Source: Nymphaea colorata
Lineage: Eukaryota; Streptophyta; Magnoliopsida; Nymphaeales; Nymphaeaceae
Length of the DNA: 64,000 bases
Assembly: GCF_008831285.2 (NCBI RefSeq)
Contig: NC_045150.1
Coordinates: forward strand, 13,871,868 to 13,935,867
Direction of reading: 5' to 3'
The notes below the pieces were generated by a model that was given only the letters and a program-made list of their open reading frames with translations, did not search any database and was not told the DNA's origin. Made by a program: the position numbers and the translations under genes. This document shows, in pieces, positions 13,464 to 24,248 of this stretch (its first letter is position 1; every line of letters begins with the position of its first letter).

Positions 13464-15345
13464 GGTGGTGTTGCAAGGAACAATAGCGGGCATCTTAGAT
13501 TATCTTGAAAGGGCAGTGCGGATACATATAAAGTAGTTTGGTGGTATTTGCTACACTTTTTTACACACGAGCCCTAATTTTACATTTGGTTTCTTCAGAG
13601 TTATCAAAGACTCAAAGGTGACATATTATTTGAAGTGATAATGTCGTACACATTTACATTAGTTCTCTATTTGTTTATGTATTACATATAGCTATTTATC
13701 TACGCATTTATATCTATCTTTTAATGCATGTTTATTTATATTTTTATACACAAGCTCTCTTGCATATGCAATGGTGGTCATCCTCCATAATGTCTCTACC
13801 ATCTTTTACGAGTCACTTTTCTAATAGTGTGTCTTGTAAGTAATAGCTAAGTCAAAGAGAATATCAGTGTTTTTAGTAGGTGCAGCTACAAGCATTCTAC
13901 ATTTCAAGCATGCATTTGTACCATAGCTTCTGCTCGTTTTGTTTTGGATATTCTTTTGTTGATTAATTCCTCTGGGTCTTTGAAAATGGGTGCAGTAGAT
14001 TATGGCTAACCTATGTAACCTTATAACTCTCTCTAATGATCTATATTCAGCCATTCAATATGGTTTCAAATCTGATATTTGGTCTCTTCTCTCTCTCATT
14101 TTTTCCATGATGGCCAGTATTTTTGTATGATAATTGTACTAATTTTTTGGATATGGTTTGCAAATTGCTTATATGAGATGGCTGCACATCGCCCAGCATT
14201 CAAAGCTTTTGTAAGACCTACTTTCTTTGATCCATTCCACATACTTTGTATGCATGAATATATTTATTTGGAAATCAATACAATCTACTTATTTGTTAAG
14301 AATTTTATGACTTTGTACTTTTTGATATGCCACCTTATACAGAAGAACTTCAAGGCCTTCCTCCTGCAACACATGGGTAAGATGATTATTTAGTCTCATT
14401 ACTATGTAGCACTGGGATGGATGTAAGAATTCCTCTTTGCCGATGTCTGTGCCCTAATTGCTGCTCATGGAGCGTCCAAGATCTTTAGGGCTTATAGCCT
14501 TTATACTGTCTATTGCCTTCTTGCTATTTTTAGTAACCTTACTTGGTCTACTTAATCCTTTCTCTCGATCTAATCTTGGTATATCTTCTATTGGGTTAAT
14601 GCTGATTTTATTTCTAGAATGTCGTTACAGGTGGCCAATGCACTCAACAAATAGATTGTATTGGTGAAATTATAAATATAATTTTTAAGACTGATGGCAC
14701 ACCTATAGCTATTGGAAACAAGTTACATGTCACAGTTGTAATCTACTTACTAAGTATAGTTGTTGAAACACATAGTTGCTGTTTGAGACATGGTGCATTT
14801 GCAAAGAGCTGCCACTCTTTAAGGTAACAATATATATTCTCATGATTTGGTTTGTAAACTACTTTGCTTCTAATATCTTAAGACTGCAACAGTTTGAATT
14901 TCCGAATTTCTTCCTTTTCTTTGTAGTTTCATCAGTATCAAGTCAATTTTAGTCAGAACTTGCATTTTGTCCCTTGATGGCATGAAGCTGGTTTTGACTT
15001 AGTTGATCATGAGTTAATTTCTCTTCTAGAGAAGATCTGAGTCATCTCATCAGATCTGAACTAGCTATGGTCCTATTAGGCACTGCAGATGTGGATGTCA
15101 GCAAGAAGCGGAGAATTAATCAAGATCTAGACTCGATGGGCATGATTGATTCACAGAAGCTTGTCCTTTCTAAGGTGCATGCTAGATTAGTTTCTTCCTC
15201 TTGTAGAAGCTTGTCCTATCGATTGAGGCAGGTTAGTTTCTTTGTGCTGAAAACTGATCTATTCTTTGATCTTGGATCTTGTAGCCAGAAGTTGATGTTG
15301 AAATCAAGAAGCTTACTGCCCACCCAATATTGTTGAAGGAAACGC
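13464..15345 (+). other. Unrecognised exon-like blocks shared by both arms (left copy)
   Basis: Several short blocks look like exons because both arms preserve their frame better than their surroundings and because splice-like signals flank them. They are: 13,464-13,534 (compare VVLQGTIEGILDYLE in the right arm); 14,343-14,376, between TATACAG and GGTAAG; about 14,430-14,500 (ALIAAHGASKIF); about 14,632-14,720 (GEIINII, GTPIAIGNK); 15,067-15,175 (TADVDVSK, DSMGMIDSQKLVLSK); and 15,284-15,335 (PEVDVEIKKLT). I do not recognise the protein. The blocks may be from one decayed gene or from several. The NEK fragment sits between the first two but belongs to a different family. Confidence 0.35.
14053..14210 (+). 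pseudogene. NEK (NIMA-related) protein kinase exon fragments
   Basis: Two exon pieces of a plant NEK Ser/Thr kinase, a family linked to microtubules and cell expansion. The first (14,053-14,088) gives IQYGFKSDIWSL, the kinase subdomain VIII-IX segment with the conserved SDIWSL. The second (about 14,163-14,210) gives CLYEMAAHRPAFKAF and ends at a good GTAAGA donor. About 75 bp of intron-like DNA separates them. The rest of the kinase (ATP-binding lobe, HRD and DFG motifs, C-terminal tail) was not seen nearby, so this is an isolated fragment. The whole segment 13,803-14,240 is absent from the right arm, where the flanks join at about 39,100. Confidence 0.78.
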
Positions 15346-16046
15346 ATGCTTTGATTACATCAAATGCATCATTTTTCCATGGCTGGGAAGTTTGAAGTAG
15401 AACGGGAGGAATGGTGGAAACAAGTAAATTTTAACGATTCTTTCTTTTATAAACGCATTCTTAATTCAGACTTGATAGGGATGTCTAATCTGAATCTGTC
15501 GTTATCCACCTAAATTTTCATATTTACATTGTTTTGTCAAGTTTTCTCAACACGGGCACATCATTAGATAAAAGCTGGGAATGACCAGTCTGTGCACTTC
15601 TAAAATGGAGGCAGGTGATTTGAGGCTAGCGAAACGTTTTTGGCAACACTGGAAAAAGGATGAGTATTGGTCTTTTGCGAGTTGGCAATAAACTTATTTG
15701 CAACGACAAAAGGCGTTGCCAATAGCTTGTCTTTATTGTTGTGATTGTATTTGTTTCACCAGGGACCAGAGCAGGTCGAGACTCCCCCCCGTCCGACCTT
15801 AAATCTATCATTGTTAATATACGTGGATTTAAGATCCATGCTATATAAATCTTTAGTTTGTTTAAGCTGAGGATCTTTTAAAGCATACCTTTTAGTGCTA
15901 TACATCAAACTATCAAACACAACTTAATGTACAAAGGAGGATCGAATCGATCTCTCAAACCACCCGGACATAAGAACACCACCACAATTTTCTTTGTCAC
16001 TTTCGATGCAAACTCTGCTGGGAGTTAGGCTGCCATCCCTTTTAGT

Positions 16047-16172
16047 AGAAAGAATAAGTAATGAATCTACATCAAAGAGTAACTTTGTCAATATTACTTG
16101 AACATCCCCAGAAAGAATAAGGAATGAATCTACATCAAAGAGTAACTTTGTCAATATTACTTGAACATCCCC
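16047..16172. repeat. 63-bp tandem duplication, left arm only
   Basis: AGAAAGAATAAG starts a unit at 16,047 and again at 16,110. Each unit ends ACTTGAACATCCCC. The right arm has a single copy (around 37,270-37,345), so the duplication arose after the arms separated. Confidence 0.9.
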
Positions 16173-16384
16173 TTCCTGACAACCGCGGTGCTCACGCACT
16201 ATTTTCTTTGTCTTTGTATGTTTTTTTTATCAATATTCTATTGATAATGATTTTGTTTTTTTCAACTTCAGCAGTACATCATAATAACCTTCGTACATGT
16301 TTGCAAAATAATATACTTTGTTATTTTTTTGAAAATTATATCTATCAGTTTGGTCTAATTTTATGAAAATGTTTTTGACGATGA

Positions 16385-17340
16385 TTAATTTGCAGGGCCG
16401 GGGAAAAGAAAATGTGGATGAAGTTGGTGCTGTGACTATCAAAGCTAGAGGTAGCTAGATGACAAAATCATGAAATATCTGATAATTAATTGTTATAATT
16501 CTTTTTCTAAATCTTAAACGAAAAAAATATGGTGTCAATAAACATTGACATTATTTGGGTCAAATGACTGACAAATTAATAAAGTTCTTATTTGGTAATT
16601 AATGATAGCTGGGCCCAATAGCATTCGGCCGACCTTGTATTTTGCGTTAAGACATAACCAATTAAAATTAAAATATAGAGATCTTCCCTAGTTACAGAGC
16701 CTATTTTGTATAAGGTCACCCACAATTGCAGGTTCATTCAAATTCAAATGAATCATCTTGTGTCATGGTAAGTCCCGTTGTGGAGCTACATGATGGCTGG
16801 TGCCGCACAAACTTTAGTTATGTTCATGTTAATAACTTCATACATTTCAGGCAGCTACTTCTGCAGGAGAGTGGTTATCTTGTTATTTTGTATAATTAAA
16901 AACTGCTTTCAAAAGACCGTGCTCAAACAACTGGTCAATGCAAATGCACTGTGATGGTTTTTATCCACACAAAACAATTTGTACTTGTAAGTTTTAGTTA
17001 CCAGAAATTAATTGCATCGGTTCGTCTTAATTGGATGCAAGGGCCAGTTAAAGGAGAAAAAATTCGGCTGACTTTTCTTTGAATCCCAGGAATGACTTTT
17101 CTTAAACGACGATGACATGCTTTCAGTTTCCAGTCGACCTGGTCGGATCAACAGCAATGTGCTATACTAGCGCAAGCATGGAGCTTGGAAGCACTATGTA
17201 TGCCTGTTGAAGGACATTTGACTCTACTCACATGGGCATGGGTATTATGGAAAGCCGGATCTAAAATTAGTGTCTTATATGGTCTTATGCATGAAAAATT
17301 ATGCATATGGGTGCTTAATAACCAAAATAACATGTCTAAG
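16385..17340 (+). repeat. Dispersed non-coding repeat, copy 1 (left arm)
   Basis: This block has recognisable relatives at 28,495-29,460 (same orientation, spacer), 36,120-37,070 (inverted, right arm) and 43,930-44,290 (inverted, outside the right arm). Pieces also occur at 24,806-24,900, 25,178-25,345 and 25,635-25,740. Landmarks: GAAAATGTGGATGAAG; TTTGGGTCAAATGACT; TATAGAGATCTTCCCT; then CAATGCAAATGCA and a segment ending with GTTTCCAGTCGACC. No reading frame or terminal repeats were recognised. It may be an LTR or other non-autonomous repeat. Confidence 0.65.
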
Positions 17341-18059
17341 TAAAAAAAAAAAGATTTTTAGAAGGACAAAAAGGGTTTATGAAAAAGTAAATATTCCAAA
17401 ATATACACTTCTTTATAAAAAAAATACTCCAACCCTGCACTGACCTACATGATCCAATATCATTGGACATGCGTAGGGGTGTAAAATAGGAGGCCCAGGC
17501 AATCATCGAAAAGAACTCATGGGACTAGGAATAAGATTATTTAATAAAATATAGAACTCTGCATGCCAATTATAATTTGATCAAATATCGGGCCGATAAC
17601 AAACTGGTATGGTTCAAATAGGTTGATTTGAACCAATTTTCACAGATAAAATAAAAAAAATTATAAAATGGATGACAAAAAAGCACTAAATTACAAATTA
17701 AGAACAGCAAAGAAATGACAATATAAGCAAACAAGAGGAGTGAGAAAGACAAAGGATGTCTAGATGGCTATGAGGTAACAACAACCAAAAGGTCAACCCC
17801 TCTTCTGAGGACAGGAGTTCAACTTAAAAAATATAGAGAGAACAAGCCCCAGCCCTGATGTCAAGATTGTTCCAGCTAAGTTTTGATTCTTTTAACCTAG
17901 CAGAGGGTTCGCCACCACCAAAAAATTTTCAGTTAATAATATTTGTGGGTCTTTCATGTGAAACAAAGTGCTTCTCAACCCAATCTGTAACCTTTCACAG
18001 TCTTAAGATTGGATAAAATTCACCCAGTGCGTGACTTTTATTAATATAGGATATTGCTA
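17341..18059. other. Unrecognised left-arm sequence between dispersed repeat and old Copia fragment
   Basis: Matches right-arm 35,380-36,115 in inverse orientation. Contains short A and T runs and AATATCGGGCCGATAAC-like sequence that recurs, diverged, at 25,205-25,330 in the spacer. No gene is supported. Confidence 0.5.
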
Positions 18060-18545
18060 GTGGCCATACACTGCCTACTAATAAAACAGACTTCATCCAT
18101 TTTTCTTGAGAAAGAACACCCAACTCATCCATCATTTGTCATCTTTTAACAGGTGAAAGTATCTGAAAATAAAGTTGTAAACAGCAGAAGCCGGGCCCCA
18201 TACATTGCCTGGACCAAGTTGAAGCAATATTGGCTTTTTATTTAAGATTCAGGAAATGATGGTCCAGTCATCTTTGCGTAATTGCATGTCTCACATACTG
18301 GAAAATTGTAGATGAGCTTAAGAAACACAGTTTTGAGAATTAGATCAGACAAATGTCCCAACCTATAGTGCCATAGGAGTGATTCTTCATTCTTCTTGTC
18401 AGCTGGAAATGCCTTGTTTGTGTTCAAGTTAATGTAGTAGATAGAGCCCATCTCTCTCATAACAATCACCAAGCCTCTTCCGGGGTTTTTGGTCCACCAG
18501 AATGACTTTCTTCTTGGAGAAAATATTCAGAAATTACTGTAACAT
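18060..18545 (-). pseudogene. Old Copia retrotransposon fragment (GAG-pre-integrase region), left arm
   Basis: On the minus strand 18,472-18,242 reads SIYYINLNTNKA, ESLLWHYRLGHLSDL and VCETCNYAKM. This is the pre-integrase zinc-binding region of Copia polyproteins, with the H...H...C..C pattern (WHYRLGH, CETC). Upstream coding with a KKKVIL-like start is frameshifted. It corresponds to 34,890-35,360 (+) in the right arm, where the frame continues into DVWGPAP of the integrase. It is a different, older element than the Copia inserted beside it, which lies in the opposite orientation. Confidence 0.75.
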
Positions 18546-18561
18546 AGTGCTGTGCTAGATT

Positions 18562-18889
18562 TGTTAACAATGATAAGATCTATGGAACGGATACGATCAG
18601 GATCAGTAACAAAGGACAGGGTACAGTTTCCAAAACTCAAGAGCTATCCAAAACTGACCAATCTTCTCTAAATGAGAAAAAAATCATTACCCCTATCTTC
18701 TCCTATAATTCTGCCCAAATCTGTCGTGTAAATCAAGATCCTAAAATCAAGGATCTAAATTGTAGAAAGTGACTATAAATATCTGTGCTCTCTCTGTGTG
18801 GTTATAGAATAGAAGAGAGAGTCTTTTTGTGGATGCAGGCTGATTTTAGTCGAACCACGTTACACCTGAGTGTTCATCTTTTCTTTTAA
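18562..18889 (+). mobile_element. Copia 5' LTR, left arm
   Basis: A ~328-bp segment starts TGTTAACAATG and ends where a primer-binding-site relic begins (ACTTGGT; in the right arm TTGGTATCAAA survives better). It contains GTGACTATAAATATCTG, a good TATA box at ~18,769-18,782, and then a cluster of CTCTCTCT and GAAGAGAGAG expected around a transcription start. The matching right-arm LTR is 34,559-34,885. No 3' LTR exists in either arm. The terminal CA is mutated to AA in this copy. Confidence 0.65.
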
Positions 18890-19618
18890 CTTGGTCTTCT
18901 GTATTCTGCATCTTTCTAGAGCCACGCTTCACCTGTCTGGTGCACAACCATTGTTTGATGCCGGCACCATCATTTTCCAGCCACTCTCTCTGTTGTGTCC
19001 CCTGTTGCGTCTACTGTTCCTCTTCCTACATCCACAGTTTTTTGCGTAACAAGGGAAACCACAGAGGAGCATGCAGTTTCATGCTCTTTTTTTTTTTGTG
19101 GTGATCAAGTGAAAGCCACCACGGCCTTCACCGAGGAGTGTGCTGGATCTTGTCTTCACTGAGGAGGGGGCTGTTTCACCGATGAGTGTGCTGCTCCTTT
19201 TAGTGTTTGAACAAGGGTCTGGCACCGAGTGTGTTGTTTCCTGCCTTCACTGAGGCACGTCCCTTCCTTTTGGAGTGTGTTGTTCCCTGTGTTCAGCGAG
19301 GCACGTGCCTCCTTTTTTGTCTAAGGAAGGCCACGCTCGTTCCAGCCTTCATCGAGGAGCACGTTGTTGACTTCTTTTACTGTCTCTCAACAAGGGAAGG
19401 TCACGCTGTTTCCAAACCTCACCAAGGGGTGCGCTGTTTCCTTTTGTGTTCACCTATTCACCGAGGAGCGTTCTTACAAGGGAGTGCCACTGAGGCCTAT
19501 CTGCCCCTTCAGTCGTCCCATCCGCCTCCTCAGTCGCCTTTTTTGTTTATCAGACTCAAATCGTATTGACTATGCTCATCGGCTGTTGATTGAACGAGGG
19601 AGAAATTTCTAGTGTAAT
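18890..19618 (+). mobile_element. Copia leader between LTR and gag, left arm
   Basis: About 730 bp of untranslated leader made of degenerate repeats of a CACCGAGGAGTGTGCTG-like motif. The open frames at 19,207-19,612 come from this repetition and differ between the arms, so they are not treated as genes. The leader ends just before the gag ATG at 19,619. Confidence 0.6.
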
Positions 19619-20290
19619 ATGGCTGCATTGTCATCTTCTAACGCTCCTCGCACTCCTACTCCACTAGGTACACAATGGAATGCTTTCTCAAGTTTGGTTT
19701 CAGTCAAGCTTGATGGATCAAATTACCTTCTTTGGCGTTCTCAAATTGAAAGTGTTATGAAAAGTTTAAATTTGATCAAATATGTTAATGGAAAATGTTC
19801 TGCTCCACCTGAATTTCTTGATGAAGCACACACACAAGAAAATACTGGTTATGATTTATGGTATCGTGAAGACCATCTTGCACTAAGTTGGATCAAAGTC
19901 ACTGTGACTAAACCAGTCATGTCACAACTGGTTCGTGTTGGCACGGCTATAGATGCTTGGTGCATCCATGAAAAACAGTATGTCTCACAAAATAATCTTT
20001 GTATTATTCAGTTGAAAAGAGAATTACAAAACATAAAAAAGGGAGGAATGTCTATGACTAAATACCTTCAACATATTAGTTTCTTACATGATTCTCTTAG
20101 CAGAGTGCAACACTTTGTCTCAGATACAGACCTTGTTCTCTATACCTTGAATGGACTGAATTCTGAATATGAATCTTTTATTACCACGGTTACTGCATTC
20201 AAAGATCTGCCTTCGTGGTCTGAATTATGTGATATGTTAATTACTCAAGAGCGACGACTTGGAATCCTTTCTTCATCCAAGATGACTTAG
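19619..20290 (+). pseudogene. Copia gag, left arm
   Basis: Start ATG at 19,619. The N-terminal half has the UBN2/retrotran_gag pattern of plant Copia elements: SNYLLWRSQIESVM, AWCIHEKQYVSQ, LKRELQNIKKGGMS, YTLNGLNSEYESFIT. The frame stops at TAG (20,288-20,290), where the right arm reads CAG for Gln, so the stop comes from a C-to-T change. The protein would form the virus-like particle shell of the element. It is the best preserved frame of this copy but cannot be translated into protease and integrase. Confidence 0.85.
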
Positions 20291-21073
20291 GTTGAAGCCA
20301 CTGCCACTGGCTTTATTTCTGAACAAGGGCATGGGTGTGCTTTTATTACTGACCAAGGGTGTGGGCGTGCTTTTATTACTGACCAAGGGTGTGGGCGTGC
20401 TTTTATTACTGACCAAGGCCATGGGCGTGGCAACTATAATGGTGGTAGGGGAAGAGGCCATAATGGTGGAAGAGGAAACTATGGAAAAAATAATAACACT
20501 AACCAGTCTAGCCAACGAGTAACTTGTCAATATTTTGGCTTAAGAAATCATACAGCTCGACAATGTTATGATATTCCAAAAGCGTTTATGGCCACGGCAT
20601 TCAACATGGGAAAATCTGATAATGCATCTAGTAGCCGAGAAAATGTCAGCAACACTCAAGACTCAGTCTGGTATCCAGACACAGGTGCCTCCCACCATGT
20701 GACAAATTCAGAATAAGATATGCAAGGTAAAGTTCCCTATCATGGTTCTAATTCTATTATAGCTGGCAATGGTAGTAAGATGCAAATTAAAAATATAGGG
20801 AACGTGTACCTACCTAGCAAGACGTCATCCTTTTTTTTGAAAAATGTGTTGCATGCTCCTAAAGCACACAAGAATCTTATGTCAGTAGCAAGGTTTACCA
20901 AAGACAACCAATGCTCTATTGAATTTTTCTCTAATGGTTTTATTGTTAAGAATATGCAGACGGGCAAGATTCTTCACACAGGGCTGCTTGAGAAAGGAGG
21001 ACTCTATAGGTGGATGAGAGAAAGGAAAGACTCTACTGACAATCCTATCAGTATTGGAGATGACGATCAATAA
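20291..21073 (+). pseudogene. Copia nucleocapsid/protease region, left arm
   Basis: In phase with gag after its stop. Decapeptide repeats (20,311-20,430) are followed by a Gly/Arg/Asn-rich tract. A damaged CCHC knuckle comes next (CQYFGLRNHTARQCY, with Phe where the second Cys belongs), and then the protease motif WYPDTGASHHVT. A TAA follows at NSE (right arm NSEQ). A further open frame from 20,720 to 21,073 carries LHAPKAHKNLMSV and GGLYRW, the region between protease and integrase. Multiple breaks make it non-functional. Confidence 0.8.
20311..20430 (+). repeat. 30-bp in-frame repeat, four units, in Copia gag
   Basis: Units begin at 20,311, 20,341, 20,371 and 20,401 and encode FITDQGCGRA or close variants. 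The right arm has only about one unit here (FIAEQGQGHG). The expansion is therefore specific to the left copy and keeps the frame. It lies next to the RNA-binding Gly/Arg tract. Confidence 0.85.
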
Positions 21074-21318
21074 AAGACTGCAAATACTTCTTTGGTTTCT
21101 TAAAATTCTTACTCAGACATTTAGTTATGGCATCTAGGACATGCTCACTTTCAGTTGTTAAACTTGTTGAAAGTTGCTGGTTTAATTTCTGACGATCAAT
21201 AAAAGACTGCAAATACTTCTTTGGTTTCTTAAAATTCTTACTCAGACATTTAGTTATGGCATCTAGGACATGCTCACTTTCAGTTGTTAAACTTGTTGAA
21301 AGTTGCTGGTTTAATTTC
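21061..21318 (+). repeat. 129-bp tandem duplication in Copia pol, left arm only
   Basis: TGACGATCAATAAAAG occurs at 21,061 and 21,190. The two 129-bp units are virtually identical and each ends GCTGGTTTAATTTC. The right arm holds one copy (32,290-32,440). Because the sequence is still near-perfect, the event is much younger than the arm duplication. Confidence 0.92.
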
Positions 21319-22323
21319 TGTTGATGAAAGACATAAACTAGATCTTTCTTCTTCATGTGTGCTTGGAAAAATGCATAAAATTCATTTTCCTAAAGCTGAG
21401 TTTCATGCAACCAAACCTCTTGAAGTGTTACATGTTGATATTTGGGAACCAGCACCATGTGCTTCACGAGAAGGGTACATGTATTATTTCTTAATGGTTG
21501 ATGACTACTCTCACTTCTCATGGATCTTTCCCTTGTCGAAGAAAAGTGATACGCTTCCATGTTTTAAAACCTTTTTAAGCATAGTAGAGTGTCAACTTGA
21601 AACAAAAATTAAAATTTTCCATTCAGATGGAGGAGGAGAATTCATGAGCAAAGAATTTAGCACATTTCTTGAAAATCAAGGAATTCGTCGATGGATAACA
21701 TGCCCTTACACATCCTAGTAGAACGAGATAGTTGAAAGGAAGCATAGGCATCTTGTGGAAATGGGGCTCACCATGATTTATCATGCCAATATGCCATAAA
21801 AAATTTGGTTTGATGCTTTTAAAACGGCCGTTCATCTTATTAACAGGTTACCTATTGCAGACTTGCAAATGATGCCATAAGAGAAGCTCTTACGTGAAGT
21901 TCCCAAATATAGTCATCTAAGGACCTTTGGTTGTACCATCCATCCATTGAATGGGCCTAGCATAGGCTGTGTTTGTTACAATCTAATCTCTAATCATGAC
22001 ATCATATCTAGACATGTTATTTTTTACGAAAGAAATTTTTTATACTCTCATTGTGGTCCCTCTTTTGCTGCCTCAAACATTCAAGTTAGCTAAAGTCGTC
22101 ATCCAGATCTGAATGTATTAAACCTAGACCTATTGATGAGCTAAAAGAGAGTTTACCTCTTATTGAGTTGCCTAGAATCATTTCCTGTTCCTCAAGTTCC
22201 TCAGCAGTTCAAACTCGTTCCAATCACTTTCATGTGCACATACCATCGATTTCAGCATACTTAGACTTTCATGGAACTAGAAACACATGTTACGGACAAT
22301 TCCAGCACAAGGGTGTCACATTG
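21284..22323 (+). pseudogene. Copia integrase, left arm, truncated before reverse transcriptase
   Basis: 21,284-21,718 reads into the integrase core: LHVDIWEPAPCASREG (first catalytic Asp), FLMVDDYSHFSWIF, HSDGGGEF (second catalytic Asp). A TAG stop interrupts after CPYTS, where NEIVERKHRHLVE continues in phase. The tail to about 22,323 has FGCT-like and SSSSS-rich linker sequence. The homology then ends. Reverse transcriptase, RNase H and the 3' LTR are absent, and the right arm ends at the equivalent place. This element lost its 3' half before the inverted duplication formed. Confidence 0.82.
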
Positions 22324-22583
22324 TGCTTCATATAGCTATATTATGAACATAGTACCACATTATATATATTCCTTCACAAACAGCTCATGTATTACCCAAA
22401 AAATACCCCTTTATTTTTCTGCACACAGGTAATTACACCTCATACATGCATATATATATTTATTTTTAGGCAATCAGAGATGTCTAAGACTAAGAGTGTT
22501 GTGTATCATTTCCAGAATCTAACACTTCACACATCCATTCATATCTAGGCACATAAAAACATAGATTTGCTACTATAACATGC

Positions 22584-22657
<74 letters not shown>

Positions 22658-22900
22658 TTACAAGCAACAAAGGTACAAGGGCTACATGCTGCACTCATAG
22701 CTGAGTATTCCCATACCTTATTGCTCTATGCTGCAATCAAAACATTCATTTACATGTATAATTTCAGCCCCACCAAGTAGAATTCTCCTTGCTTTATGTA
22801 TATATATACCTACCTATATAGATAATTTGTAAAAGAAACTATATAACACTTACCAGGGTCTCTCTAACTGTATAGCCCCTGATTTTTTACTGTCAGCACC
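22324..22900. other. Left-arm non-coding segment with a (TA)n microsatellite
   Basis: Matches right-arm 30,690-31,190 in inverse orientation. A long TA array lies at about 22,588-22,648. At the equivalent place (30,710-30,960) the right arm has only short TA runs and a ~70-bp insertion. The frame at 22,580-22,780 is the TA array and not a gene. Confidence 0.7.
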
Positions 22901-23122
22901 CTAGCTCCTTGGCTTTCTTGATCCTCCAAGCTGCGGATAACAGTCACATGGACCAGTGCCTCTTTGCTCTTGATCTTCACCCCAAGACGCAGGAAAACAA
23001 GGGTTAGCTCTCACTTGTTCCGAATTTCTAACTGCTGGAACCCTTCCCCTTATGGCTGCAGCAAATGGGAACCTGGGGTATGGGGTTAAATAAGGCCAAT
23101 ACATGGTGAGCAACACCCCCAA
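22901..23122 (-). other. Unrecognised short frame conserved in both arms (YWPYLTPY block)
   Basis: A 73-codon minus-strand frame with YWPYLTPYPRFPFAAA, RVPAVRN and TGPCDCYPQLGG. The right arm (about 30,400-30,625, +) keeps the same phase with one stop (RN then TAG) and similar residues. No family is recognised. Conservation may simply reflect the shared age of the arms. Confidence 0.25.
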
Positions 23123-24030
23123 ATGATTTTTCTCAGGAAGGCTTCTCAGCTGCCCTCAATCATCTTTAGTTTCTTTTAATATTTTTAGTTACCACTTCTA
23201 CCTAGGTATATATTTTTTAACCCATTCATTTCTTTCCATGACTGCCCCCTTTATGATATAGTTGACAGTTTCAACTATTTTTATCAGTTATTGAATCTAC
23301 CAATTATAGCCTATACTCTTATTAAAAATTTTGTGATAATAAAGAAAAAGAAAAAGAAAAACGTGGGCATTACAGCAACCGTCTGGTTTGAGCCAGAAGT
23401 ATTGGTTAGAAGGCAATCAGTTCTTAGAGATGATGTTAGCGACCATCAGTTTGTTTGATCAACTTTCAATGGTTACGAGTTATAATGAAAAATTCAGCTT
23501 TTGGTATTGTTTTGGCTGTAAGAAGGAGATGTATAGAGGGATAAAATTTTGATATAGAAAGCATATTTAGATGGGTGCTTTGTGAAGTTAGAGGTGCTTT
23601 CCTTCCAGTTTTCACTTTTCACCTGTACAAATCAGACCTTAGGCATGCAATATATTGGATCATGTAGATATATAGCCCCCCACGTACATCATTAAACGGA
23701 TCTCAAATGCCCACCTAAGCAAGAAATTAAGTCTAAGGCCACCTACGTTCTTTAGAGAGAGCTTCGCCATTGACCATCAGCGTCGAAAACTCAAGCCACA
23801 TCGATTGAAGAAATCGACACGCGACATCCGATGACAATGCTGGTGGCTAAAGTTCAGTTTTCTCCTCCTCCACCAACCCCCTCTCCTCTTTCTTCTTCTT
23901 GGGCCACTTGAATCTTTGGAACTGGTCAATGCCCGATATGAGATATGAGATCGAGCTGCTGCACACTTCTGTGGATCCACAAGTATACAGTATCATAGGA
24001 AAAAAGATGAAGGTTGGGTTATTTCTGAAT
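23123..24030. other. Inner end of the left arm
   Basis: Contains a short minus-strand frame (23,777-23,980, MDPQKCAAARSHISY at its start) that pairs with 29,560-29,775 (+) in the right arm. Both share the start and first ~25 residues and then diverge by frameshift. No protein family is recognised. The rest is non-coding. Homology to the right arm stops at 24,030. Confidence 0.5.
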
Positions 24031-24197
24031 TTTTTAATGACGCACTATGTCTATTTTACACTTTTTATTTTTTTCATAACCTTTTTTTACCCTTTTAAAA
24101 TGTTCCTTTTCTACTATAAACAGGGATATTTTGGTCATTATGTACCCAAATACACAAATGTTTTACATATAACATGTTTTGACAACCCGTTTCTACA

Positions 24198-24248
<51 letters not shown>

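Larger units (their letters stand above)
12871..24030 (+). repeat. Left arm of a large inverted duplication
   Basis: The segment matches the reverse complement of 29,510-43,042 along its length. Anchors: 12,871-12,970 against 42,915-43,042; 13,150-13,260 against 40,350-40,470; 14,700-15,400 against 37,990-38,700; 19,619-22,320 against 31,190-33,804; 22,880-23,120 against 30,410-30,680; and 23,950-24,030 against 29,510-29,600. Identity is high but clearly imperfect, with single-base changes throughout and several large indels. The inner border is sharp: homology ends at TATTTCTGAAT (24,020-24,030). The outer border is lost in the N gap. Compared with the right arm this arm lacks ~2.1 kb (the protease gene) and ~0.7 kb near 13,270. 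It has an extra ~440 bp (13,803-14,240) and two extra tandem duplications. Confidence 0.95.

Noticed and set aside
15640-15735. Possible small hairpin or CACTA-like element (TTGGCAA and TTGCCAA)
   Set aside because: Only a 7-bp stem, with no terminal repeats or target duplication that could be supported.
19207-19612. Two overlapping frames before the Copia gag
   Set aside because: The leader is repetitive and the frames differ between the two arms, so they are not conserved as protein.
20311-20430. CRISPR-like regular repeats
   Set aside because: Units are directly contiguous without spacers, lie within a retrotransposon frame, and the genome is a plant nuclear one.
22580-22780. Ile-Tyr repeat protein
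   Set aside because: Translation of a (TA)n microsatellite.
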